A stretch of 64,000 nt of DNA from Sphingobacterium sp. LZ7M1 (GTDB lineage: Bacteria; Bacteroidota; Bacteroidia; Sphingobacteriales; Sphingobacteriaceae), in contig NZ_CP101134.1 in NCBI RefSeq assembly GCF_024296865.1, positions 992,001 through 1,056,000 on the forward strand, read 5' to 3'. A program made the position numbers and the translations under genes. A model generated the notes under the pieces. It did not search any database. It saw only the letters and a list, made by a program, of their open reading frames with translations, and was not told the origin of the DNA. The first letter of the stretch is position 1. Each line of letters starts with the position of its first letter. Below are positions 52,879 through 62,780 of the stretch, piece after piece.

Positions 52879-53974
52879 TGTTTTCCCCCAATACAATCTC
52901 AAACTCATCATAATCTGCTTTTCTCCAGGCCATATCTTGGGTGCTGCTTGACAATGCAAACCATGGGGAAAAGGTTTTTACTTTTATGGTTTTACCATCT
53001 GGCAAAAACTCCAAAATCCTTATCCAGCCATCTCCACCACTTCCATAGGTTCCACCACCCAAGGCTTGGGCGTTAAAGGTCATTTGATTTACATCTTTAC
53101 CTGCAGCGTTCTTGTCGATACGGAAGCCTACATGTTTCCTGGGGTCGTTTGGAGAGCCTATATGGCCGGAAATAACCATTTCGATATTCTTGGATGGTTT
53201 TACCAGTTTTTCAAATACAGCAGTCCCGTAATTGGCGTCCTGCAGATCATACTTGGCGGTCTTGATGTGATCGTTTTGGTAATTTAGGTAGGCATGGGTC
53301 AACAAGACTACGCTATGGTCTCGGTATTTGTCTTGGTTGACGACCTTGTTTGCCCATTTCAATACAGTATCTCGAGGAGCGAACTCGATGGAAAGGAATA
53401 GAAACGGCTTGCCATGAGGTGATTTCCATTGATAGGCCGCATTTTCTAAGCTTGGGTTCCCATAAATGTTCTCCGTAACTTCCCTTAGGATCTTTTGGTT
53501 TTCGCTGTTTTTGTCCGGATAGAAATAATTTGGGAAATGCGTGGTCTTGGGTTTATGGGTATAGCTGAAGATGTTGTAGTCATGGTTCCCGGTTGCGGTA
53601 ATGTAGGGGATTTTGCCATCCAGTTTTTCGAAGGCTTTTGCGGCTGCTTCCCATTGCTGTTTACCGGTCTGGTCCATTTTCTTGGGATCTGGATTGATGA
53701 TGTCATCGTGCTCTACCAGGTCTCCCGTGCACATGACCATCTGAATGTTGAGGTTGTCCTCGTTTTCCACGATCCAATTCATCATGACATCCAAAATAGG
53801 TTGGTTCCGCTGAAACTTCACGTAGTTCTGGATGTCAGGTAAGAGGACCATGGTCCAGGAGCTGGAATCGGATAGATGAGGCTTTTCAAAGGCTTTTTTT
53901 TCTTGTGCTATGGCGTAAGAAGTGACTGTGACCAATAGGACACAGAAGCATATGATTTTTTTGATTGCGTTCAT
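52871..53974 (-). CDS. Exported calcineurin-like metallophosphoesterase
   Basis: This 367-residue protein has a signal peptide (IICFCVLLVTVTSYAIAQ). Metallophosphoesterase motifs are in order: LLPDIQ (Asp, with Gln where His is common), CTGDLVEHDD, TATGNHDY, VVLLTHAYL and VISGHIGS. It should hydrolyse phosphate mono- or diesters in the periplasm with two metal ions. It lies downstream of SusD on the same strand, past a hairpin, and probably belongs to the SusCD operon by read-through. Confidence 0.85.
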   Translation of the reverse strand: MNAIKKIICFCVLLVTVTSYAIAQEKKAFEKPHLSDSSSWTMVLLPDIQNYVKFQRNQPILDVMMNWIVENEDNLNIQMVMCTGDLVEHDDIINPDPKKMDQTGKQQWEAAAKAFEKLDGKIPYITATGNHDYNIFSYTHKPKTTHFPNYFYPDKNSENQKILREVTENIYGNPSLENAAYQWKSPHGKPFLFLSIEFAPRDTVLKWANKVVNQDKYRDHSVVLLTHAYLNYQNDHIKTAKYDLQDANYGTAVFEKLVKPSKNIEMVISGHIGSPNDPRKHVGFRIDKNAAGKDVNQMTFNAQALGGGTYGSGGDGWIRILEFLPDGKTIKVKTFSPWFALSSSTQDMAWRKADYDEFEIVLGENRR

Positions 53975-53995
53975 TTTTTTAGGATTGCTGAGAAA

Positions 53996-54030
53996 AACAA
54001 ACGTGACCTGGGCCGGTCACGTTTGAGAAA
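53996..54030 (-). terminator. Hairpin between SusD and metallophosphoesterase genes
   Basis: AAACGTGACC and GGTCACGTTT arms; on the minus strand GTTTTTC follows. It may end or only attenuate the SusCD transcript before the phosphoesterase gene. Confidence 0.75.
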
Positions 54031-54059
54031 TAAAAGTATTTGTATGAATTGTAAACGTA

Positions 54060-55820
54060 TTAATAACCTGGGTTCTGGGTCAGGTTTTTATTGGCATCCA
54101 TCTCTTGCGCAGAGATTGGCCAATACTCATCTTTGTTTTCCTTGAAGACTACAGCCTGAGTGCCGAAGACTTTACTTGCTACACTGTGGTTGTACACTGG
54201 GTTTGCATTCTCATCGATACGGGTCAATACGTTTTTATCCCAAGCATTAGCCAATCGGTTTAGATAGATATGGCCGTTCATGACTTGGTTTGCAATTCCC
54301 CAGCGACGAAGGTCGTGCCAGCGCAAACCATCATTGGCCAACTCTACCTTTCTTTCATAGCGTAGGGCTTGGCGCAATTGCGCCTGAGAAAGTCCTGTAG
54401 GAAGGTTTGGCATATGCGCGCGTTTACGGATCTGGTTGATGGCATCATACACTGTACCGTCGATGCTGTTATCTTCAATCTTCGCTTCTGCATAGATCAA
54501 CAGGAGTTCTGCATATCTCAACACACCAACATTTAAGTCCGAGAATCCGGAAACCGAAGTCGTCGGGAAGTCCACTAGATCGGTATGTTTACGCCATAGA
54601 TATCCGCTAAAGGAACGGTATGCATTGGTGGCATCAGCATTGGTCTGCGAACTAGGTTTGGTAGAGGTACCGTTGATTACAGGCCAATAGTTGTTCACTT
54701 TGGAGAATGAGGCATTTGGCTCGAATTGGAATCCCATAAACCTGGAATTCGGACGAACAGTGTAAAGGTCCAAACGAGGGTCTCTGTTTTCAAAAGGTTT
54801 CTCCGGGTTGTAACTGGTCGATTCCGTGATGTACTTGCCATCTAGATCCTGGAAAGAGTCGATGAAGTTTTGGGTCGGTCCCCAATAACATACGCCTTTC
54901 CCAAGTCTGGAAGCTAGATAATAACCTTGATTATGTACGTTGTCGCTGATATTGCGGTTGTATTCAGCCACCCAAATCCATTCTTTGCTGCTTTCGTATC
55001 CTTTGTGGCCAAATATATTGGCAACTTCTGGTTCGCCTTCCTTGTGGGACTTGTTGGCAAAGTCGATGGAATTGTCGAACTCCGTCAAGGCATGGATCCC
55101 ATTGGATAGGGTGATAGCTTTTTGTGATGCTTCGCTAGCGAGCTTGTATTGTTTTGCATAGAGGGCAACTCTGGCTTTTAGGGTATAGGCAGCAATGCTG
55201 GATGCCCTAGAAAACTTTGTTCCGGCCTGTGATTGGGGTAGGTTGTCTGCAATGGCAGTCAGTTCATCCAAGATGAATTTTTCTACCTCAGCTTTTTTGG
55301 TTCTACCCGGTAGTTCATCGCCCAGTTTCAATGCGTTTTTCAATAAGGGAACATCGCCATACAATTCGATCAGTTGGGAATAGGAATAGGCACGGATAAA
55401 TCTCAACTCTGCATCGATCTTTTTGTAATCAGCTTCAGACATGCTGGTTTTGATGTCTGCCAATTTATCCAGGACATCATGTACCCTTCCGATGGTTTTG
55501 TAATGGGCAGCCCAAGGTTTGGTTGCCAAGGCATTGTCAGTCGTGATAGAACTGGTAATCGGTGATGTATAGTTGTTTCCCGGTCTAGCATAGCCAATAT
55601 CGGTGATGTTGTCCATAACGTGCCAGATAGGGGTGCTGGAAGCATCTAGAAGGGTTAAACCTTTGTATGCTCCTAAGAGTCCCATTTCAGCTTCTTTTTG
55701 GCTGGCTGGGAAGGTTTCAGACGATGGGCCGTCCAATGGTAATCGGTCTAGGTCGCAAGAGCTCATGAGAGCTGCGCATAATAAACTGATTCCTATGATA
55801 GATTTTGTCTTCTTGATCAT
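54060..55820 (-). CDS. SusD/RagB-family surface lipoprotein
   Basis: This 586-residue lipoprotein has the lipobox LMSSC (lipid Cys22), an N-terminal DLDRLPLDGPSSETF, TPR-like helices (AELRFIRAYSYSQLIELYGDVPLL) and a C-terminal SusD motif (RYERKVELANDGLRWHDLRRWG). It sits on the SusC barrel as a lid and captures substrate. It starts 5 bp after the SusC stop. The ligand is not readable; the phosphoesterase next to it suggests a phosphorylated compound. Confidence 0.93.
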   Translation of the reverse strand: MIKKTKSIIGISLLCAALMSSCDLDRLPLDGPSSETFPASQKEAEMGLLGAYKGLTLLDASSTPIWHVMDNITDIGYARPGNNYTSPITSSITTDNALATKPWAAHYKTIGRVHDVLDKLADIKTSMSEADYKKIDAELRFIRAYSYSQLIELYGDVPLLKNALKLGDELPGRTKKAEVEKFILDELTAIADNLPQSQAGTKFSRASSIAAYTLKARVALYAKQYKLASEASQKAITLSNGIHALTEFDNSIDFANKSHKEGEPEVANIFGHKGYESSKEWIWVAEYNRNISDNVHNQGYYLASRLGKGVCYWGPTQNFIDSFQDLDGKYITESTSYNPEKPFENRDPRLDLYTVRPNSRFMGFQFEPNASFSKVNNYWPVINGTSTKPSSQTNADATNAYRSFSGYLWRKHTDLVDFPTTSVSGFSDLNVGVLRYAELLLIYAEAKIEDNSIDGTVYDAINQIRKRAHMPNLPTGLSQAQLRQALRYERKVELANDGLRWHDLRRWGIANQVMNGHIYLNRLANAWDKNVLTRIDENANPVYNHSVASKVFGTQAVVFKENKDEYWPISAQEMDANKNLTQNPGY

Positions 55821-55825
55821 TGTTC

Positions 55826-58800
55826 TTAAAATTTAAAGTCTAAACCAAATGTGTACACCTTAACCTGGGGGTAGAAGTTACCTGAACCTAAGGTTACTCC
55901 ATCCTGTGCTCCTGAGTTATAATTGATTTCAGGGTCATAGCCTTCGTAGAAGTTTGTTTTTGTAAAGAGGTTCTGTCCGTTGGCATAGATGAATATTCCG
56001 CCGATCTTGCTGTTCGCCAGCCAGCTTTTAGGGATCTCATAGCCTAACTGAACATTTTTCAATCGGAGATAAGAAGCGCTTCTCATCCAGAAATCAGAGT
56101 TCTGCGTATTGTTTGTTGAGGTTACCGATACGCGTGGTAATGAGGCTCCTCTGTTGTCTTCGGACCAGTAGTCCAATTGCCAAGGTTTAATCGCCGAAGA
56201 GTTCACCGCTGGGATCACGTAATGTGAATCCAGGTAGCCATTTGCTTTGGCTACACCTTGCAAAAAGGCACTGAACCTAAGACCCTTGTAGCCTAAGTCT
56301 AGGTTGAATCCGTAGGTATATCGAGGCATGGTGCTGCCGATAATGGTTTTATCTGCATCCGTGATCTTGCCATCCGGGATGGCATTGCCATTCGCATCTA
56401 GATCACCCGCGATGTCCCTGTATCTGATATCGCCCGGTTTTAAGGTGCCGAACTGCTTAGGTCCATTGTCTATTTCTTCCTGGGATTGATAAAGACCGTC
56501 GGATTGGTAGCCGTAAATGGAGTTGATGGAATATCCTTCCTGTTGTCTCAATAACGTTCCTGAAACTTGTCCTTTCATGTCAAGGATCTTGTTCTTTACA
56601 TCGGAAATATTGGCGCCGATACCTAATTTAAAATCGCCGAATTGGTTGTCGTAACGCACCGATGCTTCCCATCCTTGGTTCTGTACCTTGGCCGCATTTT
56701 GGAATGGTGCATTCTTACCATATAGCTCAGAAACGTAAAGTTTCATCAGGATACCATCGGTCTGTTTTGTGTACCAATCGAATGTAACGCTGAAGTTGTT
56801 GAAAAGGGATGCATCCAATCCTAAACCGGCCATGGTGGTTTCTTCCCACAATAGGCCCGAGTTTGCCATGGTGTTCAAGGCAATCATTTGGTCAACCGCA
56901 CCACCAACGGAAATACTTCCTAGATTCAAGGTTTCGATGTATGGTTGGTAGGTTGTTCCGATGTTTTGGTTACCTAGGATACCCCATGAACCGCGGAGTT
57001 TCAACTGGTTGATGGAATTTTTTAGGTCAGCCATAAATGGCTCTTCCGAGATTCTCCATCCAGCAGAGAAAGATGGGAATGCTGCCCAGCGGTTTGATTT
57101 TGCAAACCTGGAACTTCCGTCATAACGAAGGTTGGCTTCCAAAAGGTAACGGCCTTTGTAATCGTAGTTAAATCTTCCGAAAGTGGAAACCAACAGCCAT
57201 TGGAATTGGTTTCCAGCATTGTTCTTGGTTTCTGTGTCTGCACCAGCGTTCAATACCTCATAGGTGTCGTAGGTAAAATCACGACGGTATCCCATCAGGT
57301 ATTTTTCGTCATAAGTTTCTCTTGAGGCACCGAGCATCAAGCTGAAGTTGTGGTCATTGAATGATTTTTGTGCAGTGGTTTGGAAAGAGTAGCTTCCGTT
57401 GAAATAGCGGTAAGCAGATTCAGTCAGTTCCGTAGAAGGTAAGGCTGTGCCCGCTTCGCTTCCGTCTTCGTAATAGGTCATGACTGCCTTTGCGAATTCA
57501 TGGATATTACGGGTGCGGTATCTTGGTGCTGCCATACCTGAGATGCTCAACCAATCGAATGGTTTATAGTTAATGGAAAGGTTTCCCAATAACTCCAGGT
57601 TGTTTACTTTTTTATTGCCACCATCTTCAATAAAAGCTACGGGGTTGTTTTTTACCCAGCCTTCTGACCAAAGGCCATCGCCTACGCGGATTGGGATGTT
57701 GGTTGGCATACGGCCAATATAATTCCAGATAGTTCCTTCATTAGCGATCTGTAAGCGGTTGCTGTTTACGGCTGAAAGGTCAAAACGGATGTTTAATTTA
57801 TCATTTGGATTGATGTCCATATTGTTTCGGAAGGTGTATCTTTTGAAACCGGTGTTGTCAATCAGTCCATCTTGGGATACATAACCCAGGGAAGGAGCCA
57901 CGCGGATCTTCCCAGCGCCGGCATTGAGGGAAACAAAATGGTTGTGGGTGAATCCTGAACCATTTAGGATGCCTTTTTGCCAGTCGAAATTATCTGGGTT
58001 CTCTGCATATAATTTATTGAATTCTTCAAAATCTTTTTCGCTGTAGATTACGGAGCCGTTATCGTTCATGTTGGCATCGTTAAATACTTTCATGAAAGTT
58101 GCACCATCCGTTACCTTCGGGATAAAGGTTGGGTCCTGCCAACCTGTATAGCCTTTGTAGTTTAGGGCAAATTGGTCCTTACCACGCTTAGTTGTGATCA
58201 AGATTACCCCGTTAGCGGCACGGGAACCGTAGATTGCCGCAGATGCTGCGTCCTTAAGGATGGAGATGTTCTCGATCAGGTTCGCATCTACATTGTCCAA
58301 GGATCCTGCTACACCGTCGATGATCACAAGAGGTTCAGAATCTGATCCGCCGAATGAATTGACACCGCGGATACGGATCTGACCTTGGTCGCCGCCTGGT
58401 GCGCCGGATTGGGAGGTTACTGTTACGCCCGGTGCGAGACCTTGCAGGGCAGAGGAGGTGGATACGATTGGTCGTCTTTCCAGCTGTTCGCTATTGATCG
58501 TAGAAACAGCTCCGGTCAGGTTTACCTTTTTTTGAGTCCCATAACCAACCACAACGACTTCGTCCAGGTTGGTCAGGTCGGCTGTAAGGATAACATTGAT
58601 TGTCACTTGGTCCGCAATGGTTCTTTCCGCATTGGCATAACCCATGCTTGCGAAAACCAAAACATCTCCAGTGTTGGCTTCGATAGCATACTCGCCAGTT
58701 GCTGAAGTTTGGGACAAGGCATTAAGATGACCCTTAATGCTGATGGTCACGCCTTCCAAAGGGTTTCCATCTTCATTGGTCACTTTCCCCGAGATATTCT

Positions 58801-58870
58801 TTTGCTGTGCCCATAGCATGCCTATAGGTAGAAAACACAGCAAAAAAATGAGTTGCAGTTGTTTTTTCAT
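55826..58870 (-). CDS. SusC/RagA-family TonB-dependent receptor
   Basis: This 1014-residue receptor has a signal peptide (LLCFLPIGMLWAQQ) and a carboxypeptidase-regulatory-like domain (GKVTNEDGNPLEGVTISIKG). The SusC plug signature is present (NLDEVVVVGYGTQKKVNLTGAVS and IRIRGVNSFGGSDSEPLVIIDG), with a barrel ending in KVYTFGLDFKF. It imports the SusD-bound substrate. Its promoter carries the third phased hexamer array. Confidence 0.95.
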   Translation of the reverse strand: MKKQLQLIFLLCFLPIGMLWAQQKNISGKVTNEDGNPLEGVTISIKGHLNALSQTSATGEYAIEANTGDVLVFASMGYANAERTIADQVTINVILTADLTNLDEVVVVGYGTQKKVNLTGAVSTINSEQLERRPIVSTSSALQGLAPGVTVTSQSGAPGGDQGQIRIRGVNSFGGSDSEPLVIIDGVAGSLDNVDANLIENISILKDAASAAIYGSRAANGVILITTKRGKDQFALNYKGYTGWQDPTFIPKVTDGATFMKVFNDANMNDNGSVIYSEKDFEEFNKLYAENPDNFDWQKGILNGSGFTHNHFVSLNAGAGKIRVAPSLGYVSQDGLIDNTGFKRYTFRNNMDINPNDKLNIRFDLSAVNSNRLQIANEGTIWNYIGRMPTNIPIRVGDGLWSEGWVKNNPVAFIEDGGNKKVNNLELLGNLSINYKPFDWLSISGMAAPRYRTRNIHEFAKAVMTYYEDGSEAGTALPSTELTESAYRYFNGSYSFQTTAQKSFNDHNFSLMLGASRETYDEKYLMGYRRDFTYDTYEVLNAGADTETKNNAGNQFQWLLVSTFGRFNYDYKGRYLLEANLRYDGSSRFAKSNRWAAFPSFSAGWRISEEPFMADLKNSINQLKLRGSWGILGNQNIGTTYQPYIETLNLGSISVGGAVDQMIALNTMANSGLLWEETTMAGLGLDASLFNNFSVTFDWYTKQTDGILMKLYVSELYGKNAPFQNAAKVQNQGWEASVRYDNQFGDFKLGIGANISDVKNKILDMKGQVSGTLLRQQEGYSINSIYGYQSDGLYQSQEEIDNGPKQFGTLKPGDIRYRDIAGDLDANGNAIPDGKITDADKTIIGSTMPRYTYGFNLDLGYKGLRFSAFLQGVAKANGYLDSHYVIPAVNSSAIKPWQLDYWSEDNRGASLPRVSVTSTNNTQNSDFWMRSASYLRLKNVQLGYEIPKSWLANSKIGGIFIYANGQNLFTKTNFYEGYDPEINYNSGAQDGVTLGSGNFYPQVKVYTFGLDFKF

Positions 58871-58958
58871 TTAGATGCTTATTAATAATAAATAGGTTCT
58901 TTTTACAGATGTTTTAGAGTAGAGTTTTAATGTCCTTACAATATGTTTAAAATTGTTT

Positions 58959-59014
58959 CGAAAATAGCTTAATAATGTTAAATCAATATTAAGGCTTTGT
59001 TTTCGTTATGTTAA
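58959..59014 (-). promoter_or_regulatory. 11-bp phased hexamer array plus -7-like element (SusCD operon)
   Basis: Reading the minus strand, hexamers begin at 59014 (TTAACA), 59003 (AAAACA), 58992 (TTAATA) and 58981 (TTAACA), each 11 nt apart. TATTTTCG (one mismatch to TAnnTTTG) begins at 58966, 15 nt after the last hexamer start. This is the same register as in the other two receptor promoters, and there is no -33 box. Confidence 0.65.
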
Positions 59015-59097
59015 AACAAGGCATAAATGCCGATATCATATTAGATTTTATTCAAAAATAACAATAGGTTATTCGCTTATAAAGCGTTTCGAAAATA

Positions 59098-59138
59098 AAA
59101 AAAAGATTTTTAAACCAAAAATTTAAAAATCTTTTTTC
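59098..59138. terminator. Terminator-like hairpin after the DeoR gene
   Basis: AAAGATTTTTAAA and TTTAAAAATCTTT arms with an AT-rich loop, flanked by A and T tracts; it could work in both directions. Confidence 0.75.
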
Positions 59139-59161
59139 TGAAAATGACTTAGAAAGGTAGC

Positions 59162-59926
59162 TTAAGCTAGAATGATTTTGATACCCAAGTCTTCGATAGA
59201 CTTGACGATGTTTGGGGACACCTTGTTGTCGGTAATGATGTAGTCTACGTCGATCAGTTCGCAGATCTTGCCTAGGCCTCTTTTTCCAAATTTGCTGCTA
59301 TCTGCCAGGATTGCAATCTTTTGGGAGGTTTCGATCATTTTTTGGTTTAATGTTGCTTCAGGTAGGTTGCTGATGGAGATTCCGAATTCCAGGTCGATTC
59401 CGTCGGCTCCAAGGAACAGGATCCCGCAGCTGATCTCGTCCAAGATGCGGATCGCATACTGCCCGGCAACGGAAGATGAATTGGTCCTGATTAGTCCTCC
59501 GAGCTGTAAAACCTCGATGTTAGGCTTGCCACTGAGCTCTAAACCTACTTTTAATGCCGGCGTGATGACCGTAAGCATGTGTGTGGATTCAATGTTTTTG
59601 GCTAGGGTGAACACGGTTGTGCCGGATCCGATCATGATGGAGTCGTTGTCTTTGATCAGTTTGATCGCGGCCTGTGCTATGCGCTGTTTCTCCTCGCTGT
59701 TGATGGATTCCTTCACCATGATAGGGCGGTCGATAGCGTAAGGGTTGCTGTTGGAAGCTCCTCCTTTGATCCTGAATAACAGGTTTTTGTCTTCTAGTAC
59801 TTTAAGGTCCTTTCGGATCGTTACGCTGGAAACCTTCATGGTTTCGCAGAGCCAGTCTATCGTAATTTTCCCTTTTTCCTTTAAGCTTTTTAGAATGAAT
59901 TCGTGTCTGTCTGTGATATTCATCAT
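59162..59926 (-). CDS. DeoR-family transcriptional regulator
   Basis: This protein of about 254 residues has an N-terminal DeoR helix-turn-helix (RHEFILKSLKEKGKITIDWLCETMKVSSVTIRKDLKVLE, LLFRIKGGA) and a C-terminal sugar-phosphate-sensing domain (GSGTTVFTLAKNIE, LGADGIDLEFG, ILADSSKFGKRGL). DeoR proteins usually repress sugar or polyol genes until a phosphorylated sugar binds. It lies between the SusCD operon and the MFS/oxidoreductase operon and could control either. Confidence 0.9.
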   Translation of the reverse strand: MMNITDRHEFILKSLKEKGKITIDWLCETMKVSSVTIRKDLKVLEDKNLLFRIKGGASNSNPYAIDRPIMVKESINSEEKQRIAQAAIKLIKDNDSIMIGSGTTVFTLAKNIESTHMLTVITPALKVGLELSGKPNIEVLQLGGLIRTNSSSVAGQYAIRILDEISCGILFLGADGIDLEFGISISNLPEATLNQKMIETSQKIAILADSSKFGKRGLGKICELIDVDYIITDNKVSPNIVKSIEDLGIKIILA

Positions 59927-60030
59927 AATTCATTAAAATAAGTTAATATAATAGCAAATATAGTCAGCATTTCTGTACTTGCCTATTCTTTTTTTTTATT
60001 TAAAAATGTTTTTTTATATTCATTTATTCC

Positions 60031-60038
60031 TACATTTG
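60031..60038 (+). promoter_or_regulatory. Predicted -7 element of the MFS/oxidoreductase operon
   Basis: TACATTTG matches TAnnTTTG, 40 nt before the MFS start. No hexamer array is seen here. Confidence 0.5.
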
Positions 60039-60078
60039 AATTCATAACTGGTATTATTTTAATAACCGAATCTAATTT

Positions 60079-61347
60079 ATGTCGAAATTTACGTTGCCTA
60101 TTCCAGCCACTAAAAGGAGATGGTATATCATAATTGTCATTTTTTTAGCCATTGTCTTCAATTATTATGATAGGCAGATTGTGTCGATCTTGAAGCCTAT
60201 GCTAAAGGACGAGTTTGATCTGGGTGACGATGGATATGCCTTGGTGATCAATGTTTTCACGGTGTTCTATGCCTTGATGTATCCGGTGTCTGGTTGGTTG
60301 GTGGATAAATTCGGTGAACGGAAGGTGATGTTGGTCGGCATATTGGGGTGGTCAGTAGCATGTTTGGGAGGTGGTTTTTCAAGGACTTTTGGTTCTTTCC
60401 TGTTTTTCCGAGGGATGCTCGGCGCGGCAGAACCTACAAACTTTCCCGCTCAGTTGAAGGTGATCACGGTTTGGTTTTCAGGAAAATTGCGCGCTACGGC
60501 AAATAGCCTATGTGTTGCGGGAAGTTCGATCGGGGCGATCATTGCGCCGCCTTTGGTTGCTTGGCTCGCCATGCGCTATAATTTCCATACGGTATTTATC
60601 GTTGCCGGGGTTGTAGGCTTGATCATTGCCCTTTTATGGTTCCTGATCTATACGGAACCGCCAGCAGGGATCCGTAAGGAAGCAATCGGTGAGGCGGATG
60701 CTCAATCTGCCGGATACGGTTTCTCATGGGGGCAGTTATGGAAGACCAAGACCTTGTGGGGGATCCTGTTGATTCGTTTTGTGAGTGATCCCGTTTGGTA
60801 TTTCTGTCTTTTCTGGTTGCCCGGCTATCTACAGGAAGAAAGTGGATTGACCTTGGCACAGATCGGTATGTTTGGATGGATTCCATTTTTGGTGGCCGAT
60901 TTAGGAGCTATTGGCACTTCTGCATGGTCGGATAAAATGGTCCGCAAGGGCAAGGAGCCTTTGTTGGCCAGGAAAATTATGTTGAGTAGCATTGCAATAT
61001 TGGCACCATTGTGCTGTTTGACGGACTATGTTTCCAATCCTTATCTCACCATTCTGATCTTTTCCTTGGTTGCCGTGGCTTGCTTAAGCTGGTTGTTTAC
61101 CATTTCAGTGGTGATAGCCGAGGCTTTCCCTGTAAAGAATGTAGCTTCTGTTTTAGGGATCGCAGGTGGTTTTGGTGCATTGGGAGCAGTTCTGTTCAAC
61201 TATTTCGTTGGTCAGATGATGGGATCGCTGGGTGCAGGGACCATTTTTATAGCAATGGCATTTATGCATCCCATTGCGGTATTGATTCTTTGGACCATGG
61301 TCAAAAAGGAGAAGCCCAAGGAGGCTGTATTAGTAGAGAATAATTAA
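60079..61347 (+). CDS. MFS transporter, anion:cation symporter (ExuT-like) type
   Basis: This 422-residue protein has twelve membrane segments. Family motifs are FNYYDRQIVSILKPMLKDEF, SGWLVDKFGERKVMLVG, FFRGMLGAAEPTNFPAQLKVI and ATANSLCVAGSSIGAIIAPPLV. Members carry hexuronates, galactarate and similar organic anions across the inner membrane. It heads a plus-strand operon with the oxidoreductase and the phosphatase-family gene. Confidence 0.88.
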   Translation: MSKFTLPIPATKRRWYIIIVIFLAIVFNYYDRQIVSILKPMLKDEFDLGDDGYALVINVFTVFYALMYPVSGWLVDKFGERKVMLVGILGWSVACLGGGFSRTFGSFLFFRGMLGAAEPTNFPAQLKVITVWFSGKLRATANSLCVAGSSIGAIIAPPLVAWLAMRYNFHTVFIVAGVVGLIIALLWFLIYTEPPAGIRKEAIGEADAQSAGYGFSWGQLWKTKTLWGILLIRFVSDPVWYFCLFWLPGYLQEESGLTLAQIGMFGWIPFLVADLGAIGTSAWSDKMVRKGKEPLLARKIMLSSIAILAPLCCLTDYVSNPYLTILIFSLVAVACLSWLFTISVVIAEAFPVKNVASVLGIAGGFGALGAVLFNYFVGQMMGSLGAGTIFIAMAFMHPIAVLILWTMVKKEKPKEAVLVENN

Positions 61348-61375
61348 TTAAAAAATATTACAACATATTATTGTT

Positions 61376-62770
61376 ATGGGAGAAGTTAAGAACATTTTGG
61401 AGCCTGCAAGAGAGACTCCTGTTCGTATGGAAGTTGATGTTTTGGTTGTTGGCGGCGGTCCTGCTGGTATTATTGCTGCTCAGGCTGCTGCATCAGACGG
61501 GTTAAAGGTTGCCTTGATTGACAACCGTAGCTTTGTTGGTGGGAATATGACCATCGGTTTACCGATCCTAGGTTTCTTGGGGCAAAAAGGAAACCAGATC
61601 ATCAAGGGTCTTCCACAGAAGTTTATAGAACGCTTGAAAGAAGTGGATGCAGCCTCAGAACACCGTCCATGTCCACTGCACATGAGCTTGACCTTAGTGG
61701 AACCGGAAGCAGTGAAAAATGTTGGCTTGAAGGTTTTGGAAGAAGCTGGCGTGAAAGTACTGCTTTATGTTTTCTCTGCTGGTGTTGTGATGGAAGGCGA
61801 TGAGCTGAAAGGTGTAATCATTGAGAGCAAATCTGGAAGAGAGGTCATTTTGGCGAAAACGGTCATTGACTGTACCGGAGATGCTGATGTTGCCTATAAA
61901 GCAGGGGTGGAATGCGAGCAAGGAAACGATGTTGGTGGTGCCCAGCCTCCGACCTTGATGTTCTGTATGGCTGGAGTGGATACAGACAAATTGCGGATGT
62001 CCATTGCTGAAGAGCCAAGAACTTATTTGACTGACTTTATACCAGCGGAATACTTTGGGCAAAACCATCAGTTTATCGTGGTTGGTCTTAGGAGTGTGAT
62101 GGAAAAAGCACGTCAAGCTGGCTATCACCTTCCGGTTGAACGTACGATTTTGATCACCGGTCTTCGTGAAGGAGAGGTTTGGGTAAATATGTCCAGGATC
62201 AATGGCGTAGATGGAACTAATCCAGAAAGTTTGACTTTTGGGGAGATTGAAGGTCGCAGACAGGTGGAAGAGATTCAACGTTATTTGGTGGATTTCGTTC
62301 CTGGGTTTGAAGATGCACATTTCACTAAAATGGCTCCATTCCTGGGAATTCGTGAGACTCGCCGTATCGTTGGAGATTATGTGATGACTGCAGATGATAT
62401 CTTGACCTGCCGTCGTTTTGATGATGCCGTTGCTGTGGCAAGTTATCCATTAGATATCCATCATCCTGAAGGTGGTGGCTGTACCTTGACCTGGTGTGGC
62501 GATAGTTATGATATTCCATACCGTTCTTTGGTACCTAAAAAGGTAAAGAATTTATTGGTGGCTGGACGCTCGATTTCAACGACGCATGAAGCTATGTCTG
62601 CCATCCGTGTGATGGCCCCATGTATGGCGATGGGTGAAGCGGCGGGGCGTGCGGCTAAACTAGCGGTTCGTCATGGCGTAAGCCCGGCAGATGTCAATGT
62701 GGAAGAGCTAAGGGCAGAATTGATCAATTCAGGGGCATATTTAGGAGAAGACCTAACGGCTACCGTTTAA
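61376..62770 (+). CDS. FAD-dependent oxidoreductase (FAD_oxidored family)
   Basis: This 464-residue protein has an N-terminal dinucleotide-binding motif VDVLVVGGGPAGIIAAQAAA, then NRSFVGGNMTIGLP, the central motif TVIDCTGDADVAYKAGVE, and a C-terminal FAD motif (LLVAGRSISTTHEAMSAIRVMAPCMAMGEAAG). Proteins of this family oxidise sugars or related compounds; none is characterised well enough to name the substrate here. It has no signal peptide. It lies 28 bp after the MFS gene. Confidence 0.88.
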   Translation: MGEVKNILEPARETPVRMEVDVLVVGGGPAGIIAAQAAASDGLKVALIDNRSFVGGNMTIGLPILGFLGQKGNQIIKGLPQKFIERLKEVDAASEHRPCPLHMSLTLVEPEAVKNVGLKVLEEAGVKVLLYVFSAGVVMEGDELKGVIIESKSGREVILAKTVIDCTGDADVAYKAGVECEQGNDVGGAQPPTLMFCMAGVDTDKLRMSIAEEPRTYLTDFIPAEYFGQNHQFIVVGLRSVMEKARQAGYHLPVERTILITGLREGEVWVNMSRINGVDGTNPESLTFGEIEGRRQVEEIQRYLVDFVPGFEDAHFTKMAPFLGIRETRRIVGDYVMTADDILTCRRFDDAVAVASYPLDIHHPEGGGCTLTWCGDSYDIPYRSLVPKKVKNLLVAGRSISTTHEAMSAIRVMAPCMAMGEAAGRAAKLAVRHGVSPADVNVEELRAELINSGAYLGEDLTATV

Positions 62771-62780
62771 AAATAATACA

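Noticed and set aside
52675-53076. 133-codon plus-strand frame
   Set aside because: It runs from a repeat-rich intergenic stretch into the antisense of the metallophosphoesterase and has no protein-like pattern.
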